64,000 bases of DNA from Micrasema longulum (GCA_022494885.1 JAGVSM010005045.1:41390-105389), one strand, 5' to 3'; counted from the first letter of the stretch, positions 21,673 through 33,335 are shown. Translations and numbers: made by a program. Notes: a model not told the origin generated them from the sequence alone.

Positions 21673-22734
21673 TTTCATCCTAAAAAACATATGATTTAAA
21701 TTCTTAAATAATGTACAGTTCTTGTCATTATCGCACCTGTTTGTCTAAAACACAAATTAAATAAAATCACAGAATAATATTTGTTCATTATAACTCTTAA
21801 CATTTTCCGCAGAGCACTTATTATCTACGAAAAATACTTTAAGTTTTAGGAGAAAAAATTATCATTTCCATTTAAATAATGAAATAGAAATTCCATATCA
21901 ACCCTCTAAATGCTTTTATTCTCTCTGTTTAAGTTTTACTTAAATGAAAAACACGTTTCCTAACTATTTCGTTTTAATTGAATTAAAATCACGTTGTAAG
22001 CATTTGTTTACTTTAGTTATTTGCGGTAGCTCATAGCCTCAAAAGTGTAACACGGCGCTGATAAATTGTTTTAGAAGTTTTTAGGTATCCTAACATCAGC
22101 CCCATAATGTTATGATAAGGACGAGATCCTTTGTCAATTTCACGTATAATCATTTATTCTTTCACGAGTTTTTCAGGTTCTGTGAGCATTCCATATTTTT
22201 TGAATAATGGTTATTTTTTTAAGGATTTATTTGTTTTAATTATAACATTTTTTCTCAGTATTTTGACAAAAAAGTCATGTTTTTTGAAGGAATCATATGA
22301 AATTATTTCATTCTACTAGGTGTGAAGGGAAACGTATATATTTTGCATTATGCGTTCTTCACAAAAATATTTTTAAAATTATAGTTTTTAGGTAGAAGGG
22401 TTATGCTATAACTATTTTTATAGGTAGGTTAACATCTCGGTATCTAAGTTTTCCTACGATCATAAGGTAAACTCTTGTCTGTTTATGTGTTAACCGTAGG
22501 AAAGGTAAAGTTGTGAGGAGTCTACCTATGTTATGTTTAAGGAAAATATTTGTTTAGTATAAGAAATGTCGATGTGTTCAAGCGGATGATGAAAAGGGAA
22601 ATCAAATGGAGATAAGTCCGCCCATTAGTGCAATTTTTAGCGTCATCGCCCACCATTCTTGAGATATTAATTACCTGACTCCTTAAAACATTTAGTTTTG
22701 CTAAAGATGCGTTTATTTATTAATAAATATATTT
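21673..22734. other. Unassigned sequence
   Basis: AT-rich; short frames only. Nothing supported. Confidence 0.4.
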
Positions 22735-22868
22735 TATATATTGCCAACCTATATCGATATGGCCAATCTACCATAATATTGCCAACTTATCACGATATTG
22801 CCAAGTTATCACGATATTGCCAATAAGATATTACGATATTTCCAACCTATCACGATATTACCATGTTG
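22735..22868. repeat. Minisatellite of about 19-bp units
   Basis: Six to seven units of ATATTGCCAACTTATCACG with variation; one unit is extended to 22 bp and two carry changes in the GCCAAC word. A lone related word (TATCACGATAATGCCAACC) lies at 23420-23440 beyond the LINE fragment, so the array may be a subterminal part of a larger element that spans 22.73-23.45 kb. Confidence 0.8.
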
Positions 22869-22949
22869 GTGGGCGTGTATTTTTTTAATTTGGTTTTTGT
22901 TGAGTTAAGCACATATAATAATTATTACGTTATATTATGTCATCGGTTG

Positions 22950-23383
22950 ACGTGCATTACCGCCAATCTAATAAATCAAAGTGTCGCATTGTAACCTTTA
23001 GACAAGATCTGGACTTTTTTAGTGCAAGTTTTTATAGATTTAAAAAATCACTTAGATAGACCATATTTTGTCTCAAAGTAGTAATTATTATTTATTTTTT
23101 TGACCTGGCTTTGATTTTTATTAGTTGTATTTTATTTCAACTGTACCTGTATGTATTATAAGGAAATATGTTTGCTTTTGTTGAATGGAATGAATACGTC
23201 CGTAAATAAATCATAAATGAAACACATTATTTACTCCGATCCGTGGTACTGTTCTTTTTCAAAAAGCTCACCTACTATTGGCCCCAAGCGCATCGTGTGA
23301 TTAGGGAACATCCAATTAATGTTTAAAATCCCCCATATGATAATTCTTTTTTCCCCCGATTGTAGATTGGCGGTAATGCACGT
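22950..23383. repeat. 21-bp perfect inverted repeat flanking a LINE tail
   Basis: ACGTGCATTACCGCCAATCT plus A (22950-22970) recurs as its exact reverse complement at 23363-23383. The interval of about 390 bp holds the Jockey-like 3' fragment. Together with the GCCAAC units on both sides this may be a DNA element into which the LINE inserted. Confidence 0.7.
22998..23213 (+). pseudogene. Jockey-like LINE 3' end, minimal copy
   Basis: The sequence GACAAGATCTGGACTTTTTT at 23002 and the following 45 bp match 20038-20098, the last codons of the 19.5-kb copy, and the 3' UTR words (TTAGTTGTATTTTATTT, CGTCCGTAAATAAAT) also match. Only about 20 codons remain. Confidence 0.8.
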
Positions 23384-23444
23384 AGTAGCATTTGCTAGAA
23401 ATATTTTTTTTTTTTAAATGCTATCACGATAATGCCAACCTTTT

Positions 23445-25340
23445 CCCTATAAACATAATTCTTGGGTTTTACTAAGTAATATAAAAAAACGGAAATATAT
23501 TAAAAAATACTACTCACCAATCGAATCATATGTTTTTGTTGCGAAACTGCAACATTTAAAAATTTACATAAACTAAGTTTGGCATATATAGAAATACAAG
23601 TTTTCTCTTTTCGAGGGTCGAGTCGATCCCACAGATTTCCCCAGTGAATATTCCACACATAAGCATATTTCTCTTAAAAATAACCTTTTATATAAAAAAT
23701 AATATCATGACGGAAGAATATTCTGATTTTGTCAATAACGTAAAAGGAACGTGGATTTTCTTTTCTGTAAAAAAGTATTATGTTCAATAAATATAATATG
23801 TTCATTCATGTATATTCTCATTGTGATCTCCGTCATCAGAAGATGGTGTAAATTGAAATTCGGAGAAACCGTGCCTTTTTCTACGTAGTTTTTCGCAAAT
23901 TCCGTGATAAATATTTAATATTTTGTATAGAGACGAAGCTGTTGAAAATTTGGAAGTCTGGGCAATTTCAGTTCAGTTCAGTGCTAAAAATTGACGTTTA
24001 TTATAGTAAATAACACAATATTATATTTGGAAAAGGTACAATTAAACAAAATTAAGTTTTATTTTATTTAATTATGTTAAATTAAATTACAAGCATTATA
24101 AGCACATATTAGACACTGTCTGTCCTCACTAGGTAGTTAATACCCATTCTGGAGAAAGAAGCATTCGCTTATTTTTATATAATACAGCAAATTTGGTCTT
24201 AGTAGTATGAAAATATAACAAAAATTTAGAAACTCAAAAAAAACAACTGGAGAAGTGTATGAAACAGAAAATAACATATGGAAAAAAACTCAAAGAAGGT
24301 ATAAACTGAGAGAAAAATAATTGAATCCAATGGAATATTTTATTAAATTTGACACAATAAGATTTTTGTAAATACGACACAGTGACAAAAAAATTTTAAA
24401 TCAACTCTTGAATTGCTGCTCCAACTGCTGACTCTTCATAAAAGCCACTCTTTTGTATGAATTTTAAATTGGTTTTCAGCTCAACATAATATATATTGTT
24501 GGGGCATATTGTATATACAAAGGCCTATAAAAATTTAATGCCTTTGGGCAAAATAAGTTTTCATCTGAGGAATGATTATTTTGAAATTAAGAGCTCATCT
24601 GTCATGAGAATATGGTATTTGTTTTTTATTTTAATAATCTAAAATTATGCTTTTCTACATAAATTGAGAGAAATTAAGCAAGTTACTCTGGAAGAGTAAT
24701 CAAATAAATCAGTAAAATTTGCATCAAGACGCGAATCTTTTTAGAATATAATTTTTCTTTGAAATGCAAATATTCAACATCATAGAAATCTCTAAATACG
24801 TAGATAGTAGAGCAGACTATTTGGCGACTTCGACTTTAGAATTGTATTATTCAAAAAGCGAACGCGAGTTCCAAGTTTGAAAATCGGATGAAAAATTAAT
24901 TCGTTTTCCATTCCATTTCCGATACTGTCAATTCTGATCATTTTAATTTATTTGCAAATCGGAGCTTTCATAAGCATTAAATTGTTAATATCATTAAATA
25001 CTGTTCTTTTTTTTAATCAGATAGAGAATACACATTTGTTTCCTTAAAATAACGAGATTCTTGTCCGAGTGTTTTTCACTCGATGGTTGGGCTCAGATGA
25101 GATTAGTTCTCCTCGTATCACTTTTGTAATGGTTGGTGTGTTCATCTCACACTCAATTCTATTATTTGAAATAGAGATCAGTACTATACAAGTTCCTGGC
25201 GTCACTGCCACCTGTGAAGTCTTATTGTGACGGGTCCCCGTGAATCAGTTTTCGCCCTCCAAGCCAGGTTTTTAAAGAACCTGGCTACTGTGTGGAGTGC
25301 GAGAGTTCTCATTTTTCTAAATCTTCCCCTCTAAGCCCAG
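23445..25340. other. Unassigned sequence
   Basis: No frame or RNA gene. 25180-25340 is GC-richer and contains the hairpin CCAGGTTTTTAAAGAACCTGG at 25264-25284; it probably belongs to the 3' UTR of the LINE fragment that follows. Confidence 0.35.
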
Positions 25341-25369
25341 ATAGGCGGCAAGTTTTTTAACATCATCAG

Positions 25370-25480
25370 GTTTAATTAGCTGTCTTCCCAAGATGCGGTT
25401 CTTTCAAAGCATCACATAAACAAAGAACGTGTATAGGTTTTTCAGAAGGATTCATTCTAGCAAAACGGTTGTTCATGTGA
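25370..25480 (-). pseudogene. Possible LINE C-terminal zinc-knuckle-like remnant
   Basis: On the minus strand: RMNPSEKPIHVLCLCDALKE, then HLGK and a stop. H-x-LC-x-C-x-AL resembles the end of RNase-H-type LINE polyproteins, and the sequence after the stop looks like a 3' UTR. The match is short, so this is tentative. Confidence 0.4.
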
Positions 25481-25487
25481 GGGTTTT

Positions 25488-25560
25488 TTTTATTTATTTT
25501 ATTTATTTATCTATACATAAATTACATATTTAACAAAATGGTACAAAAAACACCCGGACA
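25488..25560 (-). repeat. Probable retroposon A-rich 3' tail
   Basis: TTTATTTATTTTATTTATTT on the plus strand followed by a short more complex stretch resembles the tail end of a minus-strand LINE as at 39.7 and 63.5 kb. The rest of the element is not recognisable. Confidence 0.35.
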
Positions 25561-25596
25561 AATTTTGATTGTACTGGAAGTAGGCTTAGTATATGA

Positions 25597-25941
25597 ACGT
25601 AGTTATGCAGAAAGCAGCCAGTCCACAATTTTGAAATAATGAGATATTCATGTTATTGGATGCAGCAAGGTTAATTCTAAGTTGTGTTAAAAACAATTTG
25701 CAAAAAACACCCACAGCACTAGAAAAATCTTACGTTACTTTAAAAGTTATTAAAACTGGTAAATATTTAATTCGGTTCTTGTTTATAATATTTAAAAAAA
25801 CAAATGTATTCATTGTTTATTATTTGTCAAAGTCTAAAAAATTCCAACTGTTGTGTAGATTTGATTGTTCACTATATTTACAAATGTGCTATTATCTCAG
25901 TTTCACTTTTTTATGGCTGATTGCTTTCTATATAACTACGT
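25597..25941. mobile_element. MITE with AACGTAGTTAT ends
   Basis: Left end AACGTAGTTATGCAGAAAGC and right end its complement GCTTTCTATATAACTACGTT, with similarity continuing about 45 bp inward. TATATG precedes and follows, a possible 6-bp target duplication. The 99-codon frame inside (25650-25949) has no protein motifs and reads through both element and flank, so I treat it as chance. A partial copy lies at 17500-17565. Confidence 0.65.
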
Positions 25942-26010
25942 TTATATGAAGGGTTTATATAAATTTTCTCATTGCTTACTTTTAATGTATGTCAATCAAA
26001 TCTTTTTCAA

Positions 26011-26200
26011 TACTATTGATTGATTTGGTGTTTATTTTGTAGAACTCCATATTAAAACTTATAATTAGAAATGAAACACTGATTCGAGTCTACTGAACAC
26101 TTTATTTTATTTTTTCAAATATAAACATTTAAAAATAAAAACTTCGTGACAAGACTTCGTGAGTAGACTCAAATCAGCGTTTGATGTCTAATTATAAGTT
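26011..26200. mobile_element. Fold-back element, AACTTATAATTAG family, copy 1
   Basis: AACTTATAATTAGA (26056) is inverted as TCTAATTATAAGTT (26187-26200), and both arms contain GAGTCTACT...AGTAGACTC and an ACTTCGTGA word near the centre. The 45 bp before the left arm (TTGATTGATTTGGTGTTTAT onward) are also found before the left arm of the 63.1-kb copy, so the element extends past the visible inverted repeat on that side. Confidence 0.75.
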
Positions 26201-26671
26201 TATTTCAATACCGTTGGTTTATCATATTTCCAAACACACGGAATCAGGTAATGTTGTTTCGATCTGTTATATCGAAATGATTTTAGGAATTCTACTGTAC
26301 GTGCAATCACCAAATTGTTTCTTATTGTACTGCTGGTTGAGTGCGCATGACTCACAATCATCTGAGTGCTCCTATTTTTGTGAATGTTGAGTAAATTTTT
26401 TTCAAGTGGATTGGTCTCAAATCTAGGACGTATAAGAATTTGAGAAGGTCTTCACTCGGATCGATACGGTTTTAAAAATAACCCTCACTTAATTTCGTCT
26501 GAGCTTTATTAGGTCGAATATAAACGTTTGCAAATACCCCTTTACCTGTTATTTACGTTCAGGAAATGCATAAATAACCTTTTGCACTGTCTTTAATACA
26601 ATAATAGGTCAGGCGACAGAGAACGTTGGTTTCCGGCGAATCCCACAAATATAGGAATATAGGATAGGAAA
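26201..26671. other. Unassigned sequence
   Basis: Nothing supported. Confidence 0.4.
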
Positions 26672-26735
26672 TGAACGAGATGTGCTGCGATTGGTCTTTC
26701 ACTGCAGTGTTCTATAAACTATGGAGTTCTGGTAG
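26672..26735 (+). mobile_element. SINE-B tail fragment
   Basis: GATGTGCTGCGATTGGTCTT and CACTGCAGTGTTCTAT match the 3' part of the SINE-B body (ACGCTGCGATTGGTGTACCA). Head and tail are lost. Confidence 0.55.
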
Positions 26736-26870
26736 GGATCTTCCCCTTCAGGGAGAGTTACCTTTCTTTTATTTCCTTCAATCTGTCAGTGCTTGAAATC
26801 TTCTTGGGTTTTACCTGATCAGTGAAATGCGCAGTTTTTATCAGCTCATGGTAAATTCAAAGAAAAAATA

Positions 26871-27260
26871 TTGACTAAATGTTATTAATGTTTGTATCTA
26901 ACTACTTACCGAATTCCCTTTGTCTACCGGTTTTGAGAAGTACCCGTCTCTTCGTCAGGACACCAATTTTTTTAATTTTTTTATATATATTTGGACCCCT
27001 GTATTTAGTAGCCTTACGTGTCATGTACAAGGCTAAGGTACTCGGAAAAAAATCGTTTTTGTTTGTCTTGGAAATGGGATGTTCGATCACTGATTTTGAT
27101 TTATTACCTTTATGCGTCCAATCACCATTATTGCAGGACACCAATTAAACCAACGTGCAAAACCCACTATACACCTTCACAATAGTTGTTCCACAAAAAT
27201 ACAAAACCAACACGACATGCATTTTAATAAGAACAGACATGCACCTATTAGATTATAAAA
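26871..27260 (+). repeat. GAGACG dispersed repeat, copy 1, with nested insert
   Basis: Family words in order: CTACCGGTTTTGAGAAGTAC, CGTCTCTTCGTCAGGACACC, AATTAAACCAACGTGCAAAA, CCCACTATACACCTTCAC and ACACGACATGCATTTTAATA. The palindromic core GAGACGTACCCGTCTC, best kept at 42.4 kb, gives the name. At least five other copies occur in both orientations. This copy is split by a 165-bp insert. I do not know the element class. Confidence 0.8.
26956..27146 (-). mobile_element. 165-bp retroposed insert with 13-bp target duplication
   Basis: CAGGACACCAATT occurs at 26956-26968 and 27134-27146, once at each side of the insert, and only once in uninterrupted copies of the host repeat. The insert has a T-rich left end, so it is retroposed in minus orientation with an A-rich 3' end. 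The minus strand is open throughout the insert (NNGDWTHKGNKSKSVIEHP, then TLALYMTRKATKYRGP). I do not recognise the protein; it may be the end of a processed pseudogene or an unknown LINE. Confidence 0.75.
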
Positions 27261-28311
27261 ATATTTTATGTTGTTTGAGAAATAGTTGAAAAAAAGGATA
27301 GGGGATAGAAGGAAGAGCTTAATACGTTAAGGGTGATCATTACAATGGAACATCGTATAACGGGCTATATTGAAAGGTTGTTTGATGATTGATCAAAGGA
27401 ACATTATTTTTTAAAGCTCTCCTAGTGTAAAATATTTGTTTTTAATACTGTTGATTCCCTTTTGTGCTGCTGCGAATATCCTTTTTCTAAAATCCTGTTC
27501 ACCACATATTGTGGTCTTGCTCTTTTTCCCCTCTCTATGATTATCAAATAGAGCTTTTTGCTACCATTTATGGCCATTTTATAGATCCTGTCATATATAC
27601 AGATCTGGTGGCGTCCAAAGAAGAATTTTAAGGCTTTTAATTTCTTTTAAATAATTTCGTCGAATTGAACATGTCTAATCAATTTAATCTGAATTTATTA
27701 GTTTTTGGATAACTTTTTTAAAGCTTTAAGATGCTAAGGCTGCCAAATTACAGAAAACTCTGTCGGTAAGCTTTTGTGGGCATGACCAAGGAGACTTATT
27801 TCCTCAGATACGGTGTGTGGTATGTAGTCAGAAGCTGCTGGTAGGGATATGGTGGTGATAATTATTATTTTATTGAAAGTGTAACTGATTAAAGTCACGT
27901 GTAGCCGAGCTACTCGTATATCGCTTATAATTGGATGGGGATTCATTTGCCTGAACGATGCACGAAATGTAAGACAGGCCAACAAAGAGCGCTGCCGAAA
28001 TTCTTTAAAACCACAAACCCTTGACAGACCGCTCTCATTTCCTCGTCGACAGCCTCCGGACAAATACGTGACATTTTAATCTCTTTAGCTCTTGATTATT
28101 AATTACTTTTGCTATTGTAAACTCGGTGAAAAACAAATCTTCATCGCGTATCATTATATAATCATTACCTACAAAACATTAAATCAGTGATACAGTTTAA
28201 AGAAGGTTTAAGTTCTGGGATTCGCATGGAAGGAACAAATTTACACATTCTTAAAAAATAAATAAACGCATTCTGCAAATAAATCATGTTTTCGTAATAT
28301 CAGCATATGTT
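27261..28311. other. Unassigned sequence
   Basis: A 109-codon minus-strand frame at 27734-28063 lies in a slightly GC-richer patch; it has no recognisable motif and is not repeated here. 27480-27640 gives short LINE-like words on the minus strand (YMTGSIKW) but not enough for a call. Confidence 0.35.
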
Positions 28312-28354
28312 AATTTTTTTTTTTTTTTTTTTCTTTTCTTTTCTTTTCTTTTCA
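28312..28354. repeat. T-run and (TTTTC)n microsatellite
   Basis: About 22 T residues followed by five CTTTT units. Confidence 0.9.
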
Positions 28355-29190
28355 TGGTCATGTCATACCATATTTATATGACGTAAACTTTTTACCAATT
28401 AAAAAAATAATGGCCCACGTTCAGACGCTGAAGTCTTTATGGGCACTTTTTCCAATTTATATAAAAGCTCAATATTAAGATGTATTTTTCTCAAGTGTAT
28501 TATTGTAATAATATTTATATGTAAATAATATATGTACGGAAAAATAAACAAACAAAAAAATTACAATAACTAATTAAATTATATCAAATAGGGATCAGAT
28601 CCCAACAAAAGCGACATTATATATTTAAACGTTACACATATCAAATGTATAACTGACAATACCGAACATGTGTAAAAATAATGTCATCGTAAAAAAATCG
28701 ATATCTTTATTCCGTGAACATTTCGTATTAATTTTATGTTTTACGTCCTACAAAAAGTCTGCACGATAAAAACTTTAATGTTCCTACACGAGAGTATAGA
28801 ATACTAATATGATCTCATTATTATTTCATAATAATGTCTTAAGATAAAGGATTTCTCATATGCTACCGTTTACCGCATTTAGGCGTAAAAACTTTATGAT
28901 ACTTGATATTACTTTAAGGCCAAAAAAGTGTTTTAAATATAACGATGAAAATGATTTTTTTGCTTATTTTAAATGAAAACTTTGTACTAATGTTAAGAAA
29001 CAAATACCGTTTTGATTATTCTTAAGGCCGCAAAATAGTCAAGCAAAGTTTATTCTGGGCGTAATAACTCCCACATGTAAAATGTTACTGCTAACAAGCT
29101 ATTATTTCCATATGTAATACGTAACCACAATATCATATTTCAATATTGGCGAAAACGCTAAAAAATGGTTTACATGTAATCAACAAATTA
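28355..29190. other. Unassigned AT-rich sequence
   Basis: Nothing supported. Confidence 0.45.
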
Positions 29191-29800
29191 AAACAGGGAT
29201 GAAGAACATTTTAGTGAAGGTAATAGTCTAGGCCTATACAGTGCTATTGACCTAAATTTAAATTTACTGTCTTATATTTCACTGAAAGATTCTTCTCATC
29301 GTTTCTTTGAATCCCTTAAAATAAATATGTGTTTATGTTTTTCCTTTTTTAAAAAAAATGTTATTACTATTTTATTTTATTTTTACATCTGAACATGTTT
29401 TGCATTCTTTATTTCCATTCTTAATTCTTAATAACTCTTACAAATTTTCTTCATTTTTAATATTATTTCCATTTGTAAATACTCACTAAAAACTACAAAC
29501 CTTAAAATATATTTTTTCACTTAAATTTTAATTTTTAAACAACTTTCATTTATGTTTTCTTTTTCCTTCTCTTTTTTATACTTTCATAATTAACCTTACA
29601 TATAATTGCTTTTTAATATGGAAACTTCACTGGTCCATTAGAATTAAGTCCAATTGTGTAAAATATTAAACTTTGTAACTGTACTGTATGTTTCCTGAAT
29701 AAAAGAAAATAAAAAAAATAAAAAATATCATTAGCTGGTTTAAATGGCAATTCAACACAATATGTAATATTCACCATTTTGCCTATGTTCGAACATCAAT
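29191..29800. mobile_element. CAACAGAG-family MITE, arms separated by other sequence
   Basis: ACAGGGATGAAGAACATTTT with GTGAAGGTAATAGTCTAGGC (29193-29240) is a left arm. TATGTAATATTCACCATTTT with GCCTATGTTCGAACATCAA (29760-29800) is the part next to the centre in the 46.4-kb copy. About 500 bp of unrelated AT-rich sequence between them ends in a retroposon-like tail (GAATAAAAGAAAATAAAAAA, 29697-29720), so a LINE tail probably inserted into the MITE. Confidence 0.55.
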
Positions 29801-30610
29801 ATTTCTTCAATTCTTCCATCTGTTGATTTGAGTAAAATTAAAGAGCTGAAACCTTAATTGCTGTCATTTGCCTAAAAACATTTGGACAATCTCAAAATAT
29901 TGTGATTAACATTTAGGCAACATTTTAAGTCCTACAAACATTTCGACTGAAAAAACATTCCTCAATACTCAAGTTAATATAAAGAGCATTATGAAACCTG
30001 TAAAAAAAAAATTCATAAAAAAAACACAAACATTATTTATTATTAATGATTTCGTCATGAGTGATTTTTACATATACGAGTATTTGTATATAGTGAACCG
30101 ACTAAATAATTGTATTCTACCGAAGGCAAATTGCCTTTTAAATCAAAGTCTGAGATAAGTAAAATTTGCGGACGGATGTCGCGTCACTTGAGGTATTTTT
30201 GATATATCTACCTACGAAAAATCTAACTCGCCGTGTCTTAAAAATCTAACTCGCTGCCTTTTCTTAAGAGGAAACGCGGTCTTATGTTTCTTCATACAAA
30301 TGAAGTCCCATATTTTCTCGCTGGATTATGGCACTAGAGCATTGATTTTCTTAAACACTATAATATATACTTACCATTGGCGTGTCTCCATAGTTTCGCT
30401 TTTCTGACAATTTATTTCTTATGTTCATAACCTATTCATCAAAACTCTTACCTACCGCGTATCATCTTAATTTAACTTCAAAGTCGAATGATCTGTCCTA
30501 TCATATATCACAAGTGCTTCGCCTACCTGCCTTTTGTAAGCCAATTAACAATTTAACAAATTTTAATGGTTTCTTTTTTCATGAATAATTTCAATGGTTT
30601 TTCTTCATTT
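29801..30610. other. Unassigned sequence
   Basis: A 23-bp tandem word (aaaaatctaactcgc at 30217 and 30240) is the only structure seen. Confidence 0.4.
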
Positions 30611-30614
30611 ATAA

Positions 30615-31215
30615 CTTTTATATTTATTTATTTATTATATATATACGGCCTAAGCCAATAACAACAGTTATATGAAGAAACATAAATGCAAGAAACTGAA
30701 CAAAAAGAACATAAAACTATTAAGCAAAGACAAACAAGGGCAAAACAATAATAGTATACAATATATTAAAAAAAACGAAAGATCAGAAACTTTGAGCCAA
30801 ACCATGCCAATCCAACTTCATCCCATACTGTTTAGTCGCGAAGAGATCTACGAAAAGCCGGAAGATCTATCCCGAAAAATTCCAAGTCGTGTGATGAATT
30901 GACTAATCTACACATTCTGGACATTGGGGCATAAAAACCAAAGTTGCTCTTAGAAGATTTTATAAATAGCAGATTTTGACTTTTGGTGACACGGTTGGGA
31001 ACATGAAAAGAAATTAATTGCAACAGAGATGGGACATCACTTAAAGCATTAAGTATTTTGAAAAACATCAGGTCCATCTCAGTTCTACGTCTCTCCAATG
31101 AAGACAGATTAAGAGATTGCTCTATTTCAAAATAAGAATAATTACCCCTTTGTAATCCGAGCAACCATGTCACTTTTCTTAAAAAACGGTGTTGGACAGA
31201 TTTTATATATTTTCA
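30615..31215 (-). pseudogene. Jockey-like LINE, 5'-truncated ORF2 end with 3' UTR
   Basis: On the minus strand from about 31213: SVQHRFLRKVTWLLGLQRGN, then SLNLSSLERRRTEMDLMFFK, DVPSLLQLISFHVPNRV, FYAPMSRMCRLVNSSHDLEF and FRRSLRD then stop at 30832. The 3' UTR shares CTTCATATAACTGTTG and GGCCGTATATA with the 52.4-53.5 kb copy and ends in AATAAATAAATAAAT. The frame is open for more than 110 codons, so this copy is relatively young. Confidence 0.88.
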
Positions 31216-31239
31216 TTTCTCTTTTTCTTCTTATTTTCT

Positions 31240-31840
31240 ACATGCGCTCTTAAATGAAGTATCTGAACATCACAGTTGCCTCCAGGAGACTCTATGACCA
31301 GTCAGCACTCTCGACTCCTCCAACGCCGGCGCCTCTTAGTTCCGCCGAATAAAGTCATTATCGATGGCTTTCCAGGATGGCGTGAGCCCGCAGGTTTATA
31401 GAAGAGGCAACTTGGGTACAGGTTCTTCTGGGGCATGCGCAGCACGCGTGTGTCCAATTCCGCCGCCGTACCCTCAAGACGATTGTTAAAGGAGGCTGCT
31501 GCGTTGGTTCTCGGTATTTAATGTTAGTTATAAAATGTAACCACCTTATACCTAATATTATCTTTAAGCACTTACACTAAAAATTCAGAAATTTAGTATT
31601 GAGTTTTGGTAAGGTGCCAAGATTTGCACCAGTATAATAAGAGTACTGGCATTGTTAAATAATCGGCATTCTATTTTGACCAATTAAAAACTAGAGTTCC
31701 AATCAACACGCATCATGTTAAAAGTTGCTCTAGTGGTCCCGAGCTCTTTGTGCATGCTTCCATCCTCAGTTATGTTAACTCCTAAGTATTTCAAGCTGTC
31801 AACTTTCTTGATCCATCCTTCGTTATATATAATAATTATA
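31240..31840 (-). pseudogene. LINE fragment: reverse transcriptase end (YLGVNITEDGS) and C-terminus
   Basis: Minus strand: VDSLKYLGVNITEDGSMHKE and TRATFNMMRVDWNSS at 31830-31680, the motif after the polymerase active site. Further on, RMPQKNLYPSCLFYKPAGSR and HPGKPS at 31460-31350 correspond to the RMP...G-x-R-x-PGRP motif found at 48.8 kb. The region 31250-31520 is GC-richer than its surroundings, as LINE coding sequence often is here. Stops and shifts abound. Confidence 0.68.
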
Positions 31841-32548
31841 ATTATGTGCTATTCCTTGTTTTTCAAGAGGTAAGGTGAGATTAAGTGATCAGTTTAGTTT
31901 TCAGGTGCTTGTCCAAAAAAAAAATATTGTGTTGATCTAACATAAAAACAAAAATCAATCAAACTTGGGCGTCAAGCACACTATGAGGTAGCCTTTTCCA
32001 CCCTCTATTTCTTATTTATGAATTTCCACCGGAGAGTAGCTTTTTTTAATGGATTTTTTTTTTCCGTAGGAAGTTTTTTTTATTTCACATGCAGTTTTCT
32101 CCGAGACACGGAATAACAATGAATAATACTCAACATATTGTCGTTCAGGCAAAAGTCACTAACCCAAAAAACAACATTTTGAGATATCGCAATTTGAAAG
32201 TTTGGAGACCAAGAAAAAATCGGGTATTTGTTTTATGGAGATTACATGAATGCATCATTATTTATTTTTATCCTTTTTATAAGTTTCATTCTCAACTTTT
32301 TCATTCTGATATATTTTTCAATATCTGGAACATTTTCAATGAGGCAAGGTGGTTAAAATTTGAAAACCAAAGTCACTTTTGCTTGTTTATAATCTGGACA
32401 ATGCAAGCTATAAGATTTAGCGAACATTAAGAATAATTATCGTGTGTTTAAAAAAATTGGCAATGTTTTTCAACTTCTTTTTTTAATATTTCAATATTTA
32501 ATAATATGATGTCACGTGACAAAAAAAAATATTCATTGTATCTGCCAA
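31841..32548. other. Unassigned sequence
   Basis: A 113-codon frame at 32089-32430 has no motif and low complexity. Nothing supported. Confidence 0.4.
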
Positions 32549-33160
32549 CAATGAGGAATTCCACTGTTTTCTAATATTTTTTTTTCTATTAGCATACTAT
32601 TTAACTAAGCAAAAATATTTATTTTTTTTGTGCGTTATTTACAAAGATATGATTTTTTAAAGTTACATTTATCAAATTCCGCGCCAAATGACTGTAATGA
32701 GTGTGTCACTTTCCAGTAGTGACGTCATGAAACGGTTGGCGTTCTTACTTTCACTGACCTGACAAGAATCTATGGAATATTGCTTTGATTACTTCATTTA
32801 GTTGATCGTAATTTGCTCATTTCTATGTTATGGTTGTATTTACGAACGTTTCGATTTAGAAAAACCTAGAAAGTTGACATAATATCTGGTTGAAATGTCA
32901 AATTATACAAATTATACTCTTTTTTTTCTATGGTCAAAACTTTGCGGGGGCTTAAAGCGGAAACCGGAAATACTACACGTAGATATAAGGAGTGACGTCA
33001 TTATTTACGATTTTAAAATGAATACTATTTTTAACAATTTTTATTTATTTTTGCGTGAATTTTTTATATATTTCATCCTACTCGAAATTTTTGAAATATT
33101 CACGTGTACACGAAAACATTTTTAAAATTTAATTCCGGCTTGGGCTGGAATTCCTCATTG
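32549..33160. mobile_element. Candidate DNA element with 15-bp perfect inverted ends
   Basis: CAATGAGGAATTCCA at 32549-32563 is exactly inverted at 33146-33160. The 612-bp interval holds two palindromes TGACGTCA (32720-32727 and 32993-33000), which is the consensus cyclic-AMP response element, and a GC-richer patch. No target duplication is seen and no protein is recognised, so the transposon call is an inference from the inverted ends. Confidence 0.45.
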
Positions 33161-33171
33161 GTAGAATTCCA

Positions 33172-33335
33172 AATTAAATTTGGTAATGTATGCAAAATAA
33201 AACAAATTTATTAGATAACAATTATTCTACTTTATTTTTTATAAAATATACAATTAAATATTTTATAAAAAATAAAGTAGAATTATAAAACATTGAACAT
33301 GTTTTATTTTGGATACATTACCAAATAATTTAAAA
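33172..33335. repeat. Fold-back with a perfect 26-bp stem
   Basis: 33224-33249 and 33258-33283 are exact inverted copies (ATTCTACTTTATTTTTTATA and onward) with an 8-base loop ACAATTAA. Outside it the inverted similarity continues (TTTGGTAATGTATGCAAAAT against ATTTTGGATACATTACCAAA), giving a total fold-back of about 160 bp. Likely a small MITE. Confidence 0.8.

Noticed and set aside
25650..25949. 99-codon gene
   Set aside because: Lies within a MITE and reads out of it; composition is low complexity.
27734..28063. 109-codon minus-strand gene
   Set aside because: No motif, no splice or promoter context and no second copy; length is within chance for a slightly GC-richer patch.
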